Shown here: positions 1-11,023 of the stretch, piece after piece
Numbering within the stretch: the stretch's first letter is position 1
Layout: each line of letters opens with the position of its first letter
Source: Chaetoceros tenuissimus
Lineage: Eukaryota > Bacillariophyta > Thalassiosirophyceae > Chaetocerotales > Chaetocerotaceae
Assembly (NCBI GenBank): GCA_021927905.1
Contig: BLLK01000029.1
Span: 310,001 to 374,000, forward strand
DNA: 64,000 nucleotides
Direction: 5' to 3'
Program-made: the position numbers and the translations under genes
Notes under the pieces: generated by a model
What the model was told of the DNA's origin: nothing
The model's input: the letters and a program-made list of their open reading frames with translations, nothing else
Database searches by the model: none

Positions 1-2
1 TA

Positions 3-1586
3 CAAACACAAGGTGAAGACAAGAAAGACCTGTTACTCTCAGTAGGCAAAATTCTCGCATCAAGAGGGAATGATTCTAATAATCCAAACTTTGCAGAAAA
101 GTATCCGAAATGTTCCCGTGAAAGAGAATGCTTAAAAAGAGTTACTATCTTGCAACAGTTGATCAATATCTTTGTGCCGAGTCTATCAAGGGATGCTTGT
201 GTCATCAAAAATAATTTCTTGTTGTCTACAGTGCCCAATTCACTCTTTCAGCTCCAGTCAATTGTAAAAGGAATTATCTACTATGATCGGAATCCTTCTC
301 CTGAGACTAATATACAAAAAGCAAAATCCATGCTCTTCTTTGCTCTATATTCAAAGTTCATGCTCTCAAACATAATGTGGGTATATTCTGCAGATCTAGT
401 CTCCTCTGAAAAAACTTTCAGTAGTTTTCTTCACAGATTTGTTACAAAGCCAACATTGGGAGGCAAGGGCATTTCCTTTGATATTCAACTTTTGACATCT
501 CTCCAAGAGTTGTCGAAAGGTCAGAGTCAAATTATTTTTGAAAACGGTTGTCCAAGTCCAATTAGCTCAAGTCCAAGTGTTGTGAAAGATCTCTTATTTG
601 CTGGAATAACCCAACATTTCCGAGAACTAATTTTCTATTGTGAAAATGATGCAAATTTCCATGCAAACTTCCACAATGTACTCAATCTCTGCTCCAACGC
701 TAGTCCATCACTTTTACGTCAAGTCTTTTTCCTACCTCAAATTTTGCCCTGCTCTAGAAAACCGAATGATTTTCATCGTAACAACCTTAGTTTCGAGGAT
801 TCCATCCTGGAGATCTCTAAAGAAAGGTTGAAGTACTCCGACAACCTCGATACACTCAGAAGATTCCAGCATTTTGTTATGGAGAAGTTCCTGCCTCGAA
901 TGATAACATTGAAGACTATTACGAGGGAGAAGAGATTGTCTGCACTACACATACTAAGACAAATCATCACAAAGAAAGAATCAAATATTAGATTCCAAAT
1001 GCCTAATGATGCTTTGCGAGTTGCCGTTGAAAATATCACTAGAGAATGCGATTTTCTTGCTTTTACTTCTGTAGATTCTATCATTATTGCAATCGCCAAA
1101 TGCATAGATCAAATGATCATCAGTGGAAAACTAGATACTTCCACAATTTCTTTATGTTATATGGACCTATATTCTATCCTTCTTCTTCACACAGATACAA
1201 CCAAAAATAGGACTGTCCTTGATTATATCAAAAATAACAAGATCGGGTCCCTCAGTTTACACTGCATCGAGATCATGCAACTACTTACATATTGTTTCCT
1301 CAATCTACCGCAAGAACCAACACTTCTAAAATCATATAGAGATATGGAATTTGTAGATCATCAATGCGCATATCAACCACAAATATCACGAATAAACGAA
1401 TTATTGTCACTTGTCGACAAGGAAGGGGTCCAAGATATCAATACTGAAAATGTTTACTCTGCTAACCCAGTCGCGACAAACAACTTCGATTATGAAAGTA
1501 TTCAATTTGAAACAAGTGAGGAATTGATATATACATTGACAAAATTTCAACAACTCTCTGTTGTAAATCAAGAGACTTCAAACTGA
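3..1586 (+). CDS. Unrecognised protein, C-terminal 527 residues (5' end outside window)
   Basis: The reading frame is open from the first bases of the window to a TGA at 1584-1586, with no in-frame ATG near its left edge, so the gene begins upstream. The visible part is largely alpha-helical in character, rich in Leu, Ile, Ser and Asn, with no signal peptide, membrane segment or zinc motif. A hydrophobic leucine-rich stretch lies near residues 395-425 of the visible part. I do not recognise a family; a large helical-repeat scaffold is possible, but this is only an impression from composition. It converges with the DHH-phosphoesterase gene, leaving about 130 bp between the two stop codons. Confidence 0.7.
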   Translation, partial: QTQGEDKKDLLLSVGKILASRGNDSNNPNFAEKYPKCSRERECLKRVTILQQLINIFVPSLSRDACVIKNNFLLSTVPNSLFQLQSIVKGIIYYDRNPSPETNIQKAKSMLFFALYSKFMLSNIMWVYSADLVSSEKTFSSFLHRFVTKPTLGGKGISFDIQLLTSLQELSKGQSQIIFENGCPSPISSSPSVVKDLLFAGITQHFRELIFYCENDANFHANFHNVLNLCSNASPSLLRQVFFLPQILPCSRKPNDFHRNNLSFEDSILEISKERLKYSDNLDTLRRFQHFVMEKFLPRMITLKTITREKRLSALHILRQIITKKESNIRFQMPNDALRVAVENITRECDFLAFTSVDSIIIAIAKCIDQMIISGKLDTSTISLCYMDLYSILLLHTDTTKNRTVLDYIKNNKIGSLSLHCIEIMQLLTYCFLNLPQEPTLLKSYRDMEFVDHQCAYQPQISRINELLSLVDKEGVQDINTENVYSANPVATNNFDYESIQFETSEELIYTLTKFQQLSVVNQETSN

Positions 1587-1714
1587 CTAATGACTTGAAT
1601 AGCATCCTTGAAAAATAAAGTTGATTTTTACTGTGCATTTTCTATTCAAAATATTAAATTATTTATGTAAATTACTACCATACAACAGGTGCAAATGAGA
1701 TTGTAGCTTGTCGC

Positions 1715-4554
1715 CTATTCGTCAAGGTCGAACTTCTTCAACTTCTTTCTCAACTCAATTATTGGTTTCCGGGCGGCAACTGTGAAAATGAAATAGATGA
1801 GTTAGGTATACATTGACCAAAAGTCTTCGAAATGCCCTGAAGACTTTTGCTTACTTACTTGAATCTGAGAATCCAGGATTATGATAATGGAGAGAAGGGT
1901 AGTATCTATGCTGTCGTAGAAGATCAGTTCGGGTAACCATCCCAACGAGTTGATTAGTTCCATCTTGTACTACTGGTATACAACCTACATCGTTCTCAAG
2001 TAAAATAGCTTCAACTTCAGCCATAGTGAGACTAGCCTCAACAGTCTGTACATGTTGCTTCATCCAACCCTTCAACGCACTTCCAAGCTTGCGATCATTG
2101 TATTTTTCATTGCCCTCAACTTTTTTCTTTCCTTTATTTGACTCTGCAGCCTTAGCCTCTTGTCGAAGTCGCTTTTGTTCTTTGTTCCACAAGCGTTGCT
2201 TTGCAGCTGCTACCTCTTTGTATGTAACAAGTCCAATAACATCATTATTATCATCTACAACAGGCAACGCTCTTACATCATATCGAATGAACAAGTCCTC
2301 CACTTGTTTTTCTGTCATTGTCGGTTTGGCACTATTGAAACAAAAAGCATTGAAAAGGACTGGCGGATAGAAATTTCTTGTAACAAGTAAATGACATTTC
2401 AACTTACCTAAGAACAGGACTTGTCATAAAGTCTCCTACAGTCTGTTGATCTGTTAAGCTGGATTCGATTAGATCATCAACAAGCCCCTGTAATTTGAGA
2501 GCGGCATCTTCCTCATCCTCCACCTTGATAGTACAGGACGCAGCCTTGGCATGTCCTCCACCTCCATATGGTTCAAATAATTGATTGAGATTTACATTCT
2601 TCATATTTACTCCAGCCTTAACACGTCCAATCACAATCATAGTCGTTGACTTTTTTGAAGTTTCCTTCTCACGCTGCTCCTGCATTTCAGTAGCCAATTC
2701 TGAATACGCAACAAATTCTTCAAAATCAATTTTCCCATCACCATTTGTATCCATTGTCTCCACAAGATTCTTCAGTGCATCTTCTGATGCTATTACACCT
2801 GTCTGTGAAAGTGCAGCAGCAATTTCATCGTGATCAAGGTATCCTGAACCATCTGTGTCTTTTTGGTCGAAAGCAGCTCGGAGTCTCTTTAGTCTAAGTG
2901 CAGTCTCTCCACCTTTCCAAGCCTCAGCAAAAGTTCTCATGTCACTTTTTGCTTCATTGTCTTCTTTTTTTGCCATTAGTTTTGTAGACAGAACAACCTT
3001 GGCTTGGTCACCACTTTTTGATCCCTTTCCTCTTCGGCCAGATTTCGCTTCGTATATTACTGATAATATGTAGACATCACTACTACTCAATTCTAATGCA
3101 TCTTGTGTTACAGCAGCAAGACCATTGATAAATCCATCAGCACTGAAGAAAAAGTGATACTCTGATTAGATATATCTAAATTGTATGATCAACAAAACTC
3201 CAGAAGAATAAGCTTACCTCAATAATACAGTTGAAACTGTTACACCATGAACGATTGTAGAATTAGTGTTGATAAGCGCATTTGTCAGCACTGACTGTTG
3301 CTCTTGAGATAAAGTCGAATGTGCATGCTCCGCAATCGCAGCTTGACTTGCACCTTGAGACATCACCCACGCAAGTGCCTCTGCATCCCTGACAGTGGTA
3401 GAATCATAACATAAACTTCCAGTATCTGCATGAATTCCCAAAGCCAAAAGAGTGGCTTCTGCTTCTGATAAATCAAATCCCGCATCTCTCAACTGTTCAG
3501 CAATCATTGCAGATACTGACCCCACTTCATCAACAATATAGTCTGTGGCTTCATGAATATCACTATCACCTTCTACATGATGATCAACAATTGTTACCCT
3601 GTCAGCAGATGCGATAAGAAATTCAGCAGGGCCTACTCTTTCTCTTTTTTGTGCATCTACAAGTCCTAACCTGTTCAATCCAGATAAGTCACTGGGTAAA
3701 GACTTCAGAGATCTGATTGGAAAAAGGTGCTTATGAAGTGACAAAAACTTTTGCACTGCTGGATGCGCACCTCTAGGCAATACTACAAATGTCGGATAGT
3801 TCTTTGTCGACTCAAATTCGGAAGACTCACCCGCTTTTGAAGCAGGATGATCATTGGACCATAGCTTTGCCAATCCCACAGCACTTGCCAAAGTATCAAA
3901 GTCAGCAGTACAATGTGTCAATACCACATTGAAACCATCTCCAGATACAACAGGTTTAGGAATTTCTTCCTTTAGAAACTTATTTGTTTTCTTCATCTTT
4001 GCTTTGTTTGACTTTCTTCCAATTTTTGAGTTCTCTTCTGATATATTTTGCTTTCCACTAGATTTCGAAGTAGCTTCTTCAATTCTTCCTTTTGGAACAG
4101 CAGTGACTCTCCCATCGTCATCAGTAGTAATAACGAGACCATTATCATAATTGTATCTACCAGATATCGTTTTAAGCTCATTCTTTTTGTCCGCTGTTTC
4201 TGCCTCTATTTCTTTAGTTCCATCTTCTTCATCTGCTACTAAATCCACAATCTTTTCGGTTGCATTATCTGTAGGATTGCTTTCTGTATTGTCAGTCTTT
4301 TCGTTCACAGTTTCTTTCACACTCTTTACTGTCTCTTCTATATTTTCTATTTCCACATCTATGATATCTTCCCCTTTCACAAAAGTTATTGGCTTTTGTA
4401 TCCGTCTTGAGAATTTGGTGGACTTTACTTTTTCCTTCACATGGAATTTGACAAAACTTCGAGGGTTCGTAATGAATGAATGAGAGCTCTCTATAGCCAT
4501 TAAACATATCGTCGCAAATAATGCAATAAATCTAAAATCCATGAGTGATTTCAT
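1715..4554 (-). CDS. Plastid-targeted DHH/DHHA1 phosphoesterase with inserted EF-hand pair and two C-terminal CBS domains
   Basis: Four exons (4554-4218... i.e. 4554-3218, 3142-2408, 2331-1859, 1779-1715) join in phase to 869 codons. Residues 1-27 look like a signal peptide ending before Phe27, followed by a basic transit-like stretch, suggesting plastid import. A charged linker leads to a DHH domain (about 205-445) with metal-binding motifs around D218/D220, D300, DHH at 324-326 and HAD at 375-377. The DHHA1 part carries the GGGGH motif at 639-643 but is interrupted at about 476-610 by two canonical EF-hand loops (541-552 and 577-588, all calcium-ligand positions filled). CBS domains follow at about 679-735 and 780-845. 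DHH/DHHA1 proteins are nanoRNases or cyclic-dinucleotide phosphodiesterases; in cyanobacteria DHH-CBS pairs are joined to a tRNA nucleotidyltransferase, which is absent here. Inferred role: calcium- and nucleotide-regulated plastid oligonucleotide phosphodiesterase. Confidence 0.85.
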
Positions 4555-5066
4555 CCTGTCCTTCTAAAATTCACAAAACGAAGATACTAGTTGAAGATTG
4601 AGAGTGAATAAATTGTTGTAGGTATGTGCTTTTCTCTGTACGTCTTGTTAGGTAAATACATGAATTATTGACTTCAGCTGAATTGACCCCTGGCTCTTAG
4701 GAAGAGAAATCACCAAAAATACCACAGATTAGAGCTGTATTTTATATGCACCAATTTGAATGGAGTTTTTGTGTATTCTCTCTATCGTTCACCTCTATTT
4801 TATGTCTCCATCATCTCTCTCATCATCTATTGTACCGTCTACCGTATGGTACCTATCTTCTTTGATGCTTCTTCCTTTTTCTTCCGTCATGAAGGTTTGA
4901 AAAAGGGGATGAAAAAGGGGTGCAATAATATACTTTTAATAAATATATTAGAAAGAAAGGGGAAGAGAAGAAGAAAGAAACAATGTCAACCGTAGAATGA
5001 ACAAAGCAAAAACATTCTATTTCAGTAATTACAAAGTGAATTGGAGACCAAAGCATAAACAAAACA
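4555..5066. promoter_or_regulatory. Divergent intergenic region between DHH phosphoesterase and bL9m genes
   Basis: Both flanking genes point away from this 512 bp stretch, so it must hold both promoters. It is AT-rich with a purine-rich run near 4960-4985 just before the bL9 start. Short open frames inside have no recognisable protein features. I see no repeat or RNA gene. Confidence 0.4.
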
Positions 5067-5786
5067 ATGAACTGTCTTCGTCAAGCTACATTCCGAAGCC
5101 TTAGAGCTACGGCAATAAATAGAAACGTGAATGGTTCACAACTGTGGAACCAACAATATAGAAATGGACATTCAGTGAGAATAATCCTCACTTCTGATCT
5201 TCCAGATGGCAAAGGATATGCAGGAGATGTCATCTCTGTGAAGGCTGGATTTGCTAGAAACTATCTTGTGCCACAGAAAAAGGCTCTTTATGCAACACCT
5301 ACTAATTTTGAGCGTGTTGGTATTCCTGATCCAGACCTAATAGTTGAAACTGCAGAGGAAAGGAAGTTGAGAGAAAGTATGGAATCAGACGAAGATTTGA
5401 AAGCAGCTGACTTCCTCAGACATTATTTGCGCAATAAGACACTGAAAATTTGGAGAATGGTTGACCCAAACTCAGCAATTGGAGGAAGTATGGGAGCACC
5501 TATTCATCCAGGTATGGTTGACTATAAAAATGTAAGAGAGAAGCTATCGAAACAGCTAAAAATCGATCTTGAGGACCATGAACGTGTTCAGATTCATCCT
5601 ACTCCTATTTTACATTCTGAATTAGAAGAGGAGGAGTCTATGGAGAAAATGCTAGAGTCTATGGAAGAAATGAAAGAAGGGGAAGAATGTAAAACGCAAT
5701 TAAAAGCGTTAGGAGAATACCTCGTCAAATTGCACTTGAAGGGAGGACAAGAAGTTGGTTTGAGATTAAAAGTTGTCAAGAGATGA
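5067..5786 (+). CDS. MRPL9: Mitochondrial large-subunit ribosomal protein bL9
   Basis: Single exon, 239 aa. Residues 1-32 are rich in Arg, Asn and Ser and lack acids, as expected for a mitochondrial presequence. The diagnostic L9 N-terminal RNA-binding domain spans about 35-80, with the GKGYAGDVISVKAGFARN stretch (aligned with the bacterial L9 signature GxxGxxVxVKxGYxRNxL) and the NYLVPQKKA segment. The remaining part is longer than in bacteria and ends with a Glu-rich linker (about 190-215) and a short LGEYLVKLHLKGGQEVGLRLKV strand segment reminiscent of the L9 C-terminal domain. It works in the mitoribosome large subunit, near the L1 stalk. The absence of a signal peptide argues against the plastid. 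The gene converges on homoserine kinase with about 120 bp between stops. Confidence 0.85.
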   Translation: MNCLRQATFRSLRATAINRNVNGSQLWNQQYRNGHSVRIILTSDLPDGKGYAGDVISVKAGFARNYLVPQKKALYATPTNFERVGIPDPDLIVETAEERKLRESMESDEDLKAADFLRHYLRNKTLKIWRMVDPNSAIGGSMGAPIHPGMVDYKNVREKLSKQLKIDLEDHERVQIHPTPILHSELEEEESMEKMLESMEEMKEGEECKTQLKALGEYLVKLHLKGGQEVGLRLKVVKR

Positions 5787-5907
5787 ATGCAGACTTTCAT
5801 TGATCTGTGAGATAGCATGATCAATATTACTTCAAAGGTTGAAGTCATGTTAACTTTCCCAATACATTATTCAAATATAATTGATTTATGCTTCTTACAC
5901 ATCGAGT

Positions 5908-7351
5908 TTAAATATTGTCTCTGTATGTGATTGCACCAGTACTATATGGTGGCTCTACCTTTGTAACTCTTGCTCCTTCGTGAACAATAGATGTAACAAG
6001 CAACTTTCCTTCAATACCAAATTCCTCTGCAACTTCAAGCATCGCCTTCGCTACCTCATTATCAGTACGCTCAGTCTCTCTCTGTGTAAAAATATCTCCA
6101 CTAGCTCCACTTGTCAAAGCCATAACAGTTGGTCCAGCACCACTTAGGTATGCACAACTCGCTCCAGCATTTTGAGCTGCTTCTATCATTGGAAAAAGAT
6201 ATGGGTATAGTTTATTTCCACGTTGTGGCTGATGCATTTTATCTTCAACTCCATATCTCAAGTTATCAATGTTTCCAGTACACAACGCATGAACAAGAAA
6301 TGCAACTCTTCCAATACTGAACGCCGCTTCACTTCTTGAGATTGTGTCCTGAAGTACTCCTCTCGCATCTGAAGTCTTTCCAATGAAATCTGGAATAAAC
6401 AAAACTGCCTGCATACCTGATGGATGAGGAGCACGCTCAGTTACCCATCGAGTTCCATTGTGAATACCAATTTGAATTCCTCCGTAAATGGAAGGTGCTA
6501 CATTATCTGGGTGACCCTATTATTCACAAGACAATTAGTCTCTATTGATTCAGTAAAAAGATACAAAGATTTGATTGCATCACCTACCTCAATGTTTGAA
6601 GCAATTTGAAGAAGAGCCTCAGATCCCCAGCATGGCAACTTGTGACCTGCAAGAACAAGACCTGCAATGATTCCTCCAACAATAGCTGCACTTGAACTTC
6701 CAAGCCCACGAGCATATGGAATGCGATTAACAACATGGTAATGAAGAGTAGGTACTGGTTTGTTAGCAGCCTTGAATGCAGCTTCAAGACCGATACACAT
6801 TAGATTAGTTTCATCCTTTGGCATCTCCACTGCTCCCTCTCCTTCAGCAGTTATTCCAAATTCATCAGCACGAGAAACAGTAATTTCAGACCACAAATCA
6901 ACAGCCATTCCAATGCAGTCATCTATCGCGAGAAGAAAGATGAGATTCATGACACTTCAAAAAATGTTTTTTTCAAGATGGGTCGCTAAAGCATTATTAT
7001 GCCTTGCATAAATTCAAATATACACTTACATCCCGGACCAACATTAGCAGAAGTTGCTGGTACACGTACAGTCACACTCTTTCTTGGTGTCTTGTTTTCC
7101 TCTTCTACAGACACACGTTGAGCAATTCTCCTTCGCATCTTCTCTTCATGATTGTGAGGGAAAAGAATATCACTCTGCATTCTAGGATCACTTTGATCAA
7201 AAACCATAGACCCAGGACGAACAACTTTTGGCATCCTTGCTTTAGGTTTTTGTTCATTTGCCTTGATAACTGCATATGCAAGTGCAGCACCTGCTGTAGC
7301 TGCTCCAATAGCTGTTGCAATCAACGCATCTTTTTGGTTTGACGAGCTCAT
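5908..7351 (-). CDS. thrB: Homoserine kinase (GHMP family)
   Basis: Three exons (7351-7030, 6922-6588, 6516-5908) join in phase to 421 aa. It phosphorylates homoserine with ATP, committing carbon to threonine. GHMP landmarks are all present: PATSANVGPGYDCIGMA across the first splice junction, the glycine-serine ATP loop RGLGSSSAA, the EGHPDNVAPS motif across the second junction, and the C-terminal LSGAGPTVMAL. The catalytic core starts near residue 92. The N-terminus is unusual: residues 9-29 form an Ala-rich hydrophobic helix rather than a clear plastid signal-plus-transit sequence, followed by a 60-residue basic linker. This could be an uncleaved membrane anchor or a cryptic targeting signal. 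The gene lies head-to-tail with RF3 upstream on the same strand. Confidence 0.9.
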
Positions 7352-7717
7352 ATTCAGTTCTGTAACAATTTATTTTTAATCTTTAAGTACTAATATGGAT
7401 GATTTGAAGGATGTACTATTTCTAATACGTCTTTATGATGCAGATTATGCAGTGTGATGTAACTTGTTACCTCATCTTGTTGAATAATGCCTCTTTGCTA
7501 GCTTTGCATTCTTTCTCTTTTTTCGTGGAGTGGAGGAGGCATGTGCGTTGACACTCCTTATCCTTTTCAAGAGGGGAGTTTGTGAATGAAAATTGGCTAG
7601 GTGTTGGGCTATTTTCTTCTTCGCTTTTTCGTCCTTGCTTCATTGTGAAGAAAAATGAGATGAAAAAACTTGTGGTCTTTGTCTTTTTACAAATTCTAAG
7701 TTATGCTATGAAATTTT
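7352..7717. promoter_or_regulatory. Intergenic region upstream of homoserine kinase
   Basis: 366 bp between the homoserine kinase start and the RF3 stop, both on the minus strand. It should hold the homoserine kinase promoter and the RF3 3' UTR. AT-rich, with T-rich runs; no repeat or ORF of note. Confidence 0.35.
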
Positions 7718-9735
7718 TTAGTCATCAAAGCTTGGTGGCTTGCTCCAAGGAATGAGCTCTAGGTATTTTTCTTCTTCCCCAACCGCTTGCGCTTTCCAAT
7801 CATTTCTAAATAGCAAAACTGGTCTTTGCCAACGATCCTGTACGATCATTGTTCCAAAGAGTTTTCCATCTTTGTCAGCCTTATCGACGGCATCCCATCC
7901 ACCATCTGCCCATCGAGCCATTGTGTATCCCATAGGTTCAAGTTGACTTTGTACTCCATACTCATTTTCTAATCGCGCCTGTACAACTTCGAATTGCAGC
8001 TGACCCACAGCAGCCAAAATCAAGGGTCCACCACCATCATCATTTCGCTGACGAAGAGCTTGCACTGCTCCCTCATCCAACAATTGATCAATCCCTTTTT
8101 GGAAAGATTTGTACGTTGAAGGATTCGGGTTACGGATGTATGCAAACTTTTCTGGTGAAAAAGATGGAATTCCTGGGAATGCTACTTTTTGAGTACCAGT
8201 GTAAAGAGTGTCACCAATTGCAAAATTTCCTGGATTATTAATTCCAATGACATCACCAGCTAAAAATTAAGATTAATCAGAAAAAGGCGCCATGACATAG
8301 ACTCAAAACAAAACAATTCATACTTACGATATGCAATCTCTACAGATTCTCGATCATTTCCAAATAATGCTTGTGCCTGTGCAAGATTGTACTTTTTACC
8401 AGATTTCGATCGAGAATGCCCTACCTTCATTCCCTTTTTGTAAGTTCCAGAAACTACTCTAACATATGCAAGACGCTACAAGAAAAAGTAAGTAAAATGT
8501 ACCACAATCTGCAATCACATGAAACAATCTCACGAAACTTACATCTCTGTGCTTTGGATCCAAATTTGCCTGCGTTTTAAAAACAAAACCAGTAAAATCA
8601 TCATATTCTGGTGCAATCAACTCTTCATTGTCGTCTTCTTCTGACTCAGATTCAGATTTCTTCTTCTTCTTTGGAGCATCGTCTCTCTTTACTGCCATAC
8701 GACCTGCTGGCTTTGTTCCCATGTCACAGAATTTATCTAGAAATAACTGCACACCAAAGTTAGTCATGGCGGATCCAAAGAAAAGAGGAGACTGATTAGC
8801 AGCCATTACCCTATCCATATCCAATGGGTTGAGAAGTTCTTCCAAAAGTTCAGAATCTTCCATAAGTTTTTCGAAAAGTTCACTGTCATCAATCAACTCT
8901 TCCAATTTTGCAGTATCTTCTAATGGAACTTCAATTACTTCCGCTTTTGCCCCTCTCTTTACTGGTTTCTGATAAAAATGCACAATATTGGAAAGACGAT
9001 CAAGAACCCCCTTGAATCTATCACCATCTCCAATGGGCCAAAGTATAGGATGGGTTTCTAGGCCAAATTCTTCTTCAATCTGATCCATGATTTCATATGG
9101 TGTTAATGCTGGTCTATCCATTTTATTCACAAATGTAAAAAGAGGAAGCTTTCTCATTCTACAAACTTCGAACAATTTACGTGTCTGAGGCTCCAATCCC
9201 TTTGCAGCATCTAACAACATCACTGCATTATCTGCAGCCGCAAGGGAACGATATGTATCTTCTGAGAAATCCTCGTGACCTGGTGTATCAAGGATATTGA
9301 TACGCAGTTTGTTGTAGTCAAAGTTCATAACTGTAGACGAAATAGAAATCCCTCTCTCTTTCTCCATTTCCATGAAATCACTCGCAGTTCCCCTTTGCTC
9401 AGCCTTTTGACGTACTGCTCCAGCTTGTTGGATTGCCCCACCTGTTTAAACAGAAAGTAATGTGGTGAGTCGAATGGAAGGTGGACTGTGAAGGAAAAAA
9501 ATACATGCAACTTACCGTACAAAAGTAACTTCTCTGTCATGGTAGTCTTTCCACTATCTGGATGTGAAATAATTGCCAAGTTTCTTCTTCTTTCAATCTC
9601 CACAACTGGGGCTTTGAAATCAGTTTCTACATATGAATGCAATTCAGTGGTTGAGGTGAATGGCTGCTGGACAGGTGCAAAGCCCTGCACCTGTGCCAAA
9701 AATACTGATATCGCTACAAGATGAAATCTTCCCAT
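7718..9735 (-). CDS. prfC: Plastid peptide chain release factor 3 (GTPase)
   Basis: Four exons (9735-9516, 9441-8543, 8475-8328, 8259-7718) join in phase to 602 aa. RF3 is the translational GTPase that recycles RF1/RF2 after peptide release. GTPase motifs: G1 HPDSGKTT in exon 1, G3 DTPGHEDF, G4 NKMDRP; the MEKERGISI switch-I segment is RF3-like. Domain II and III follow, ending with the family-typical [18 protein letters not shown] stretch. The first 18 residues are hydrophobic and are followed by QGFAPVQQ, a secondary-plastid signal/transit junction, so the protein is predicted to act in the plastid. A Lys-rich then Glu/Asp-rich insert of about 30 residues lies near residues 325-355, just before domain II; bacterial RF3 does not usually have this. 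Confidence 0.9.
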
Positions 9736-10146
9736 TGCACTGTGTGAATGAAATATGATGTTCGAGGGACAATACTAGGGTAGTATGATGGAATGTCGAC
9801 TATGAAGTTGAAGTGGAGAAACGAGAAACGAGGAGGAGAAATGAATGGGTCAGAGGTTTGTCAGCTGAAGAGAAGTGCGTTTCTTGGCCTACCGGCCTAC
9901 CTTAGCTAGAAAAGCTTTTGACGCGTCTTGACACTCTAGACAAAGTAGCATTTGAGTTCGGACAATCTTGCTCTCTAAATGAAAATGACCACACCAACAG
10001 CAGCAGCGCCACACTACTACCTCTCTTCTCTTGTTCGTATTTTAGGCACACAAGTAGAGTGTAGACTCAACTCTTCCACTACTTGGTTCCCTTTCTATTG
10101 CGCACTGAATTAAACCAGTTTCTTCTCAACTAGCCAAGCTAGAGAA
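9736..10146. promoter_or_regulatory. Divergent promoter region, RF3 and membrane cyclophilin
   Basis: 411 bp between two genes transcribed away from each other. Less AT-rich than other intergenic regions, with pyrimidine-rich tracts at 10015-10110 upstream of the cyclophilin start. No ORF, repeat or RNA gene recognised. Confidence 0.35.
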
Positions 10147-10917
10147 ATGCATGTATTAGAAGACTCAGCAATTTTCGCAACTTTAGAAAACGTCAAAGGA
10201 AACACATCCGGCAGGAGACAACGGCGAGCAATCATGAGAAATTCATTTTATATATTTATCTGTGTATTGTTCTTTGCAGCTATCTATTTCCTTCACGGAA
10301 TTATTGGGGATTTGGATGATAGTGAGGGCCAAATTAAAGTCCCTGGAGGTACTTTAAGATCGAGCAGCGGTGGTAGTGCTCTTATAGAGTTTAAGGTTGC
10401 AAATCTCAACGGTGAACCGGATACCCACGGATCTTTTACAATGAAAACAAGACCAGATTGGTCTAAACTTGGAGCTGAACGAGTAGTCGCTCTAACAAAT
10501 GACGGCTTTTGGGACGACTGCAGATTCTTTCGAGTTTTGAATAATTTCATGGCTCAGTGGGGTATAAATGGAAGTCCAGAAAAGAATAAGAAATGGAAAA
10601 AGAGTATCGCAGATGAAGGTGTGAAACAATCAAACAAACGTGGTACAGTTTCATTTGCCATGGCTGGTCCTGGTACAAGAAGCCACCAGCTTTTCATCAA
10701 CTATAAAAACAACAAGTACTTAGATGAGCAGGGATTCGCTCCAATAGGAGAAATCGTAGAGGGCATGGATGTAGTTGATCGCTTGTACAGCGGCTATGGC
10801 GAAGGAGCTCCAAGTGGCAAAGGACCTAATCAAGGCAAAATACAAATGCAGGGGAATAAGTACTTGAAGGAAAACTTTCCAAAGCTGACGTATATTGTAA
10901 GTGCAGAAGTAAAGTAA
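10147..10917 (+). CDS. Membrane-anchored cyclophilin-type peptidyl-prolyl isomerase
   Basis: Single exon, 256 aa. A short basic N-terminus (RRQRR near residue 23) precedes one strong transmembrane helix at about 33-52, giving a type II single-pass topology with the cyclophilin domain (about 75-250) on the non-cytosolic side. Cyclophilin landmarks include FFRVLNNFMAQWG, the position of the active-site FHRVIxxFMxQGG motif, then NKRGTVSFAMAGP, SHQLFIN and a C-terminal glycine-rich loop ending in GPNQG. The classical His and second Gly of the active-site motif are changed, so isomerase activity may be altered. The loop and flanking sequence are nearly the same as in the lumenal cyclophilin at 15069-15921, so the two are paralogues with different targeting. 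A later in-frame ATG at residue 30 could also serve as start. Confidence 0.85.
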   Translation: MHVLEDSAIFATLENVKGNTSGRRQRRAIMRNSFYIFICVLFFAAIYFLHGIIGDLDDSEGQIKVPGGTLRSSSGGSALIEFKVANLNGEPDTHGSFTMKTRPDWSKLGAERVVALTNDGFWDDCRFFRVLNNFMAQWGINGSPEKNKKWKKSIADEGVKQSNKRGTVSFAMAGPGTRSHQLFINYKNNKYLDEQGFAPIGEIVEGMDVVDRLYSGYGEGAPSGKGPNQGKIQMQGNKYLKENFPKLTYIVSAEVK

Positions 10918-11023
10918 GTATTATTAAAGTAATAAATTCTTCGATAAGCAAAAGATGCAGGCATGTATAGATAGGGTTAGTTACAAGAAGTAAGACCTTT
11001 GTCCTGAATTTTTAAATATACAT

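Noticed and set aside
4756-4995. 79-codon plus-strand frame before bL9
   Set aside because: Lies in the divergent promoter, low-complexity Lys/Arg end, overlapping antisense frame of equal size, no homology.
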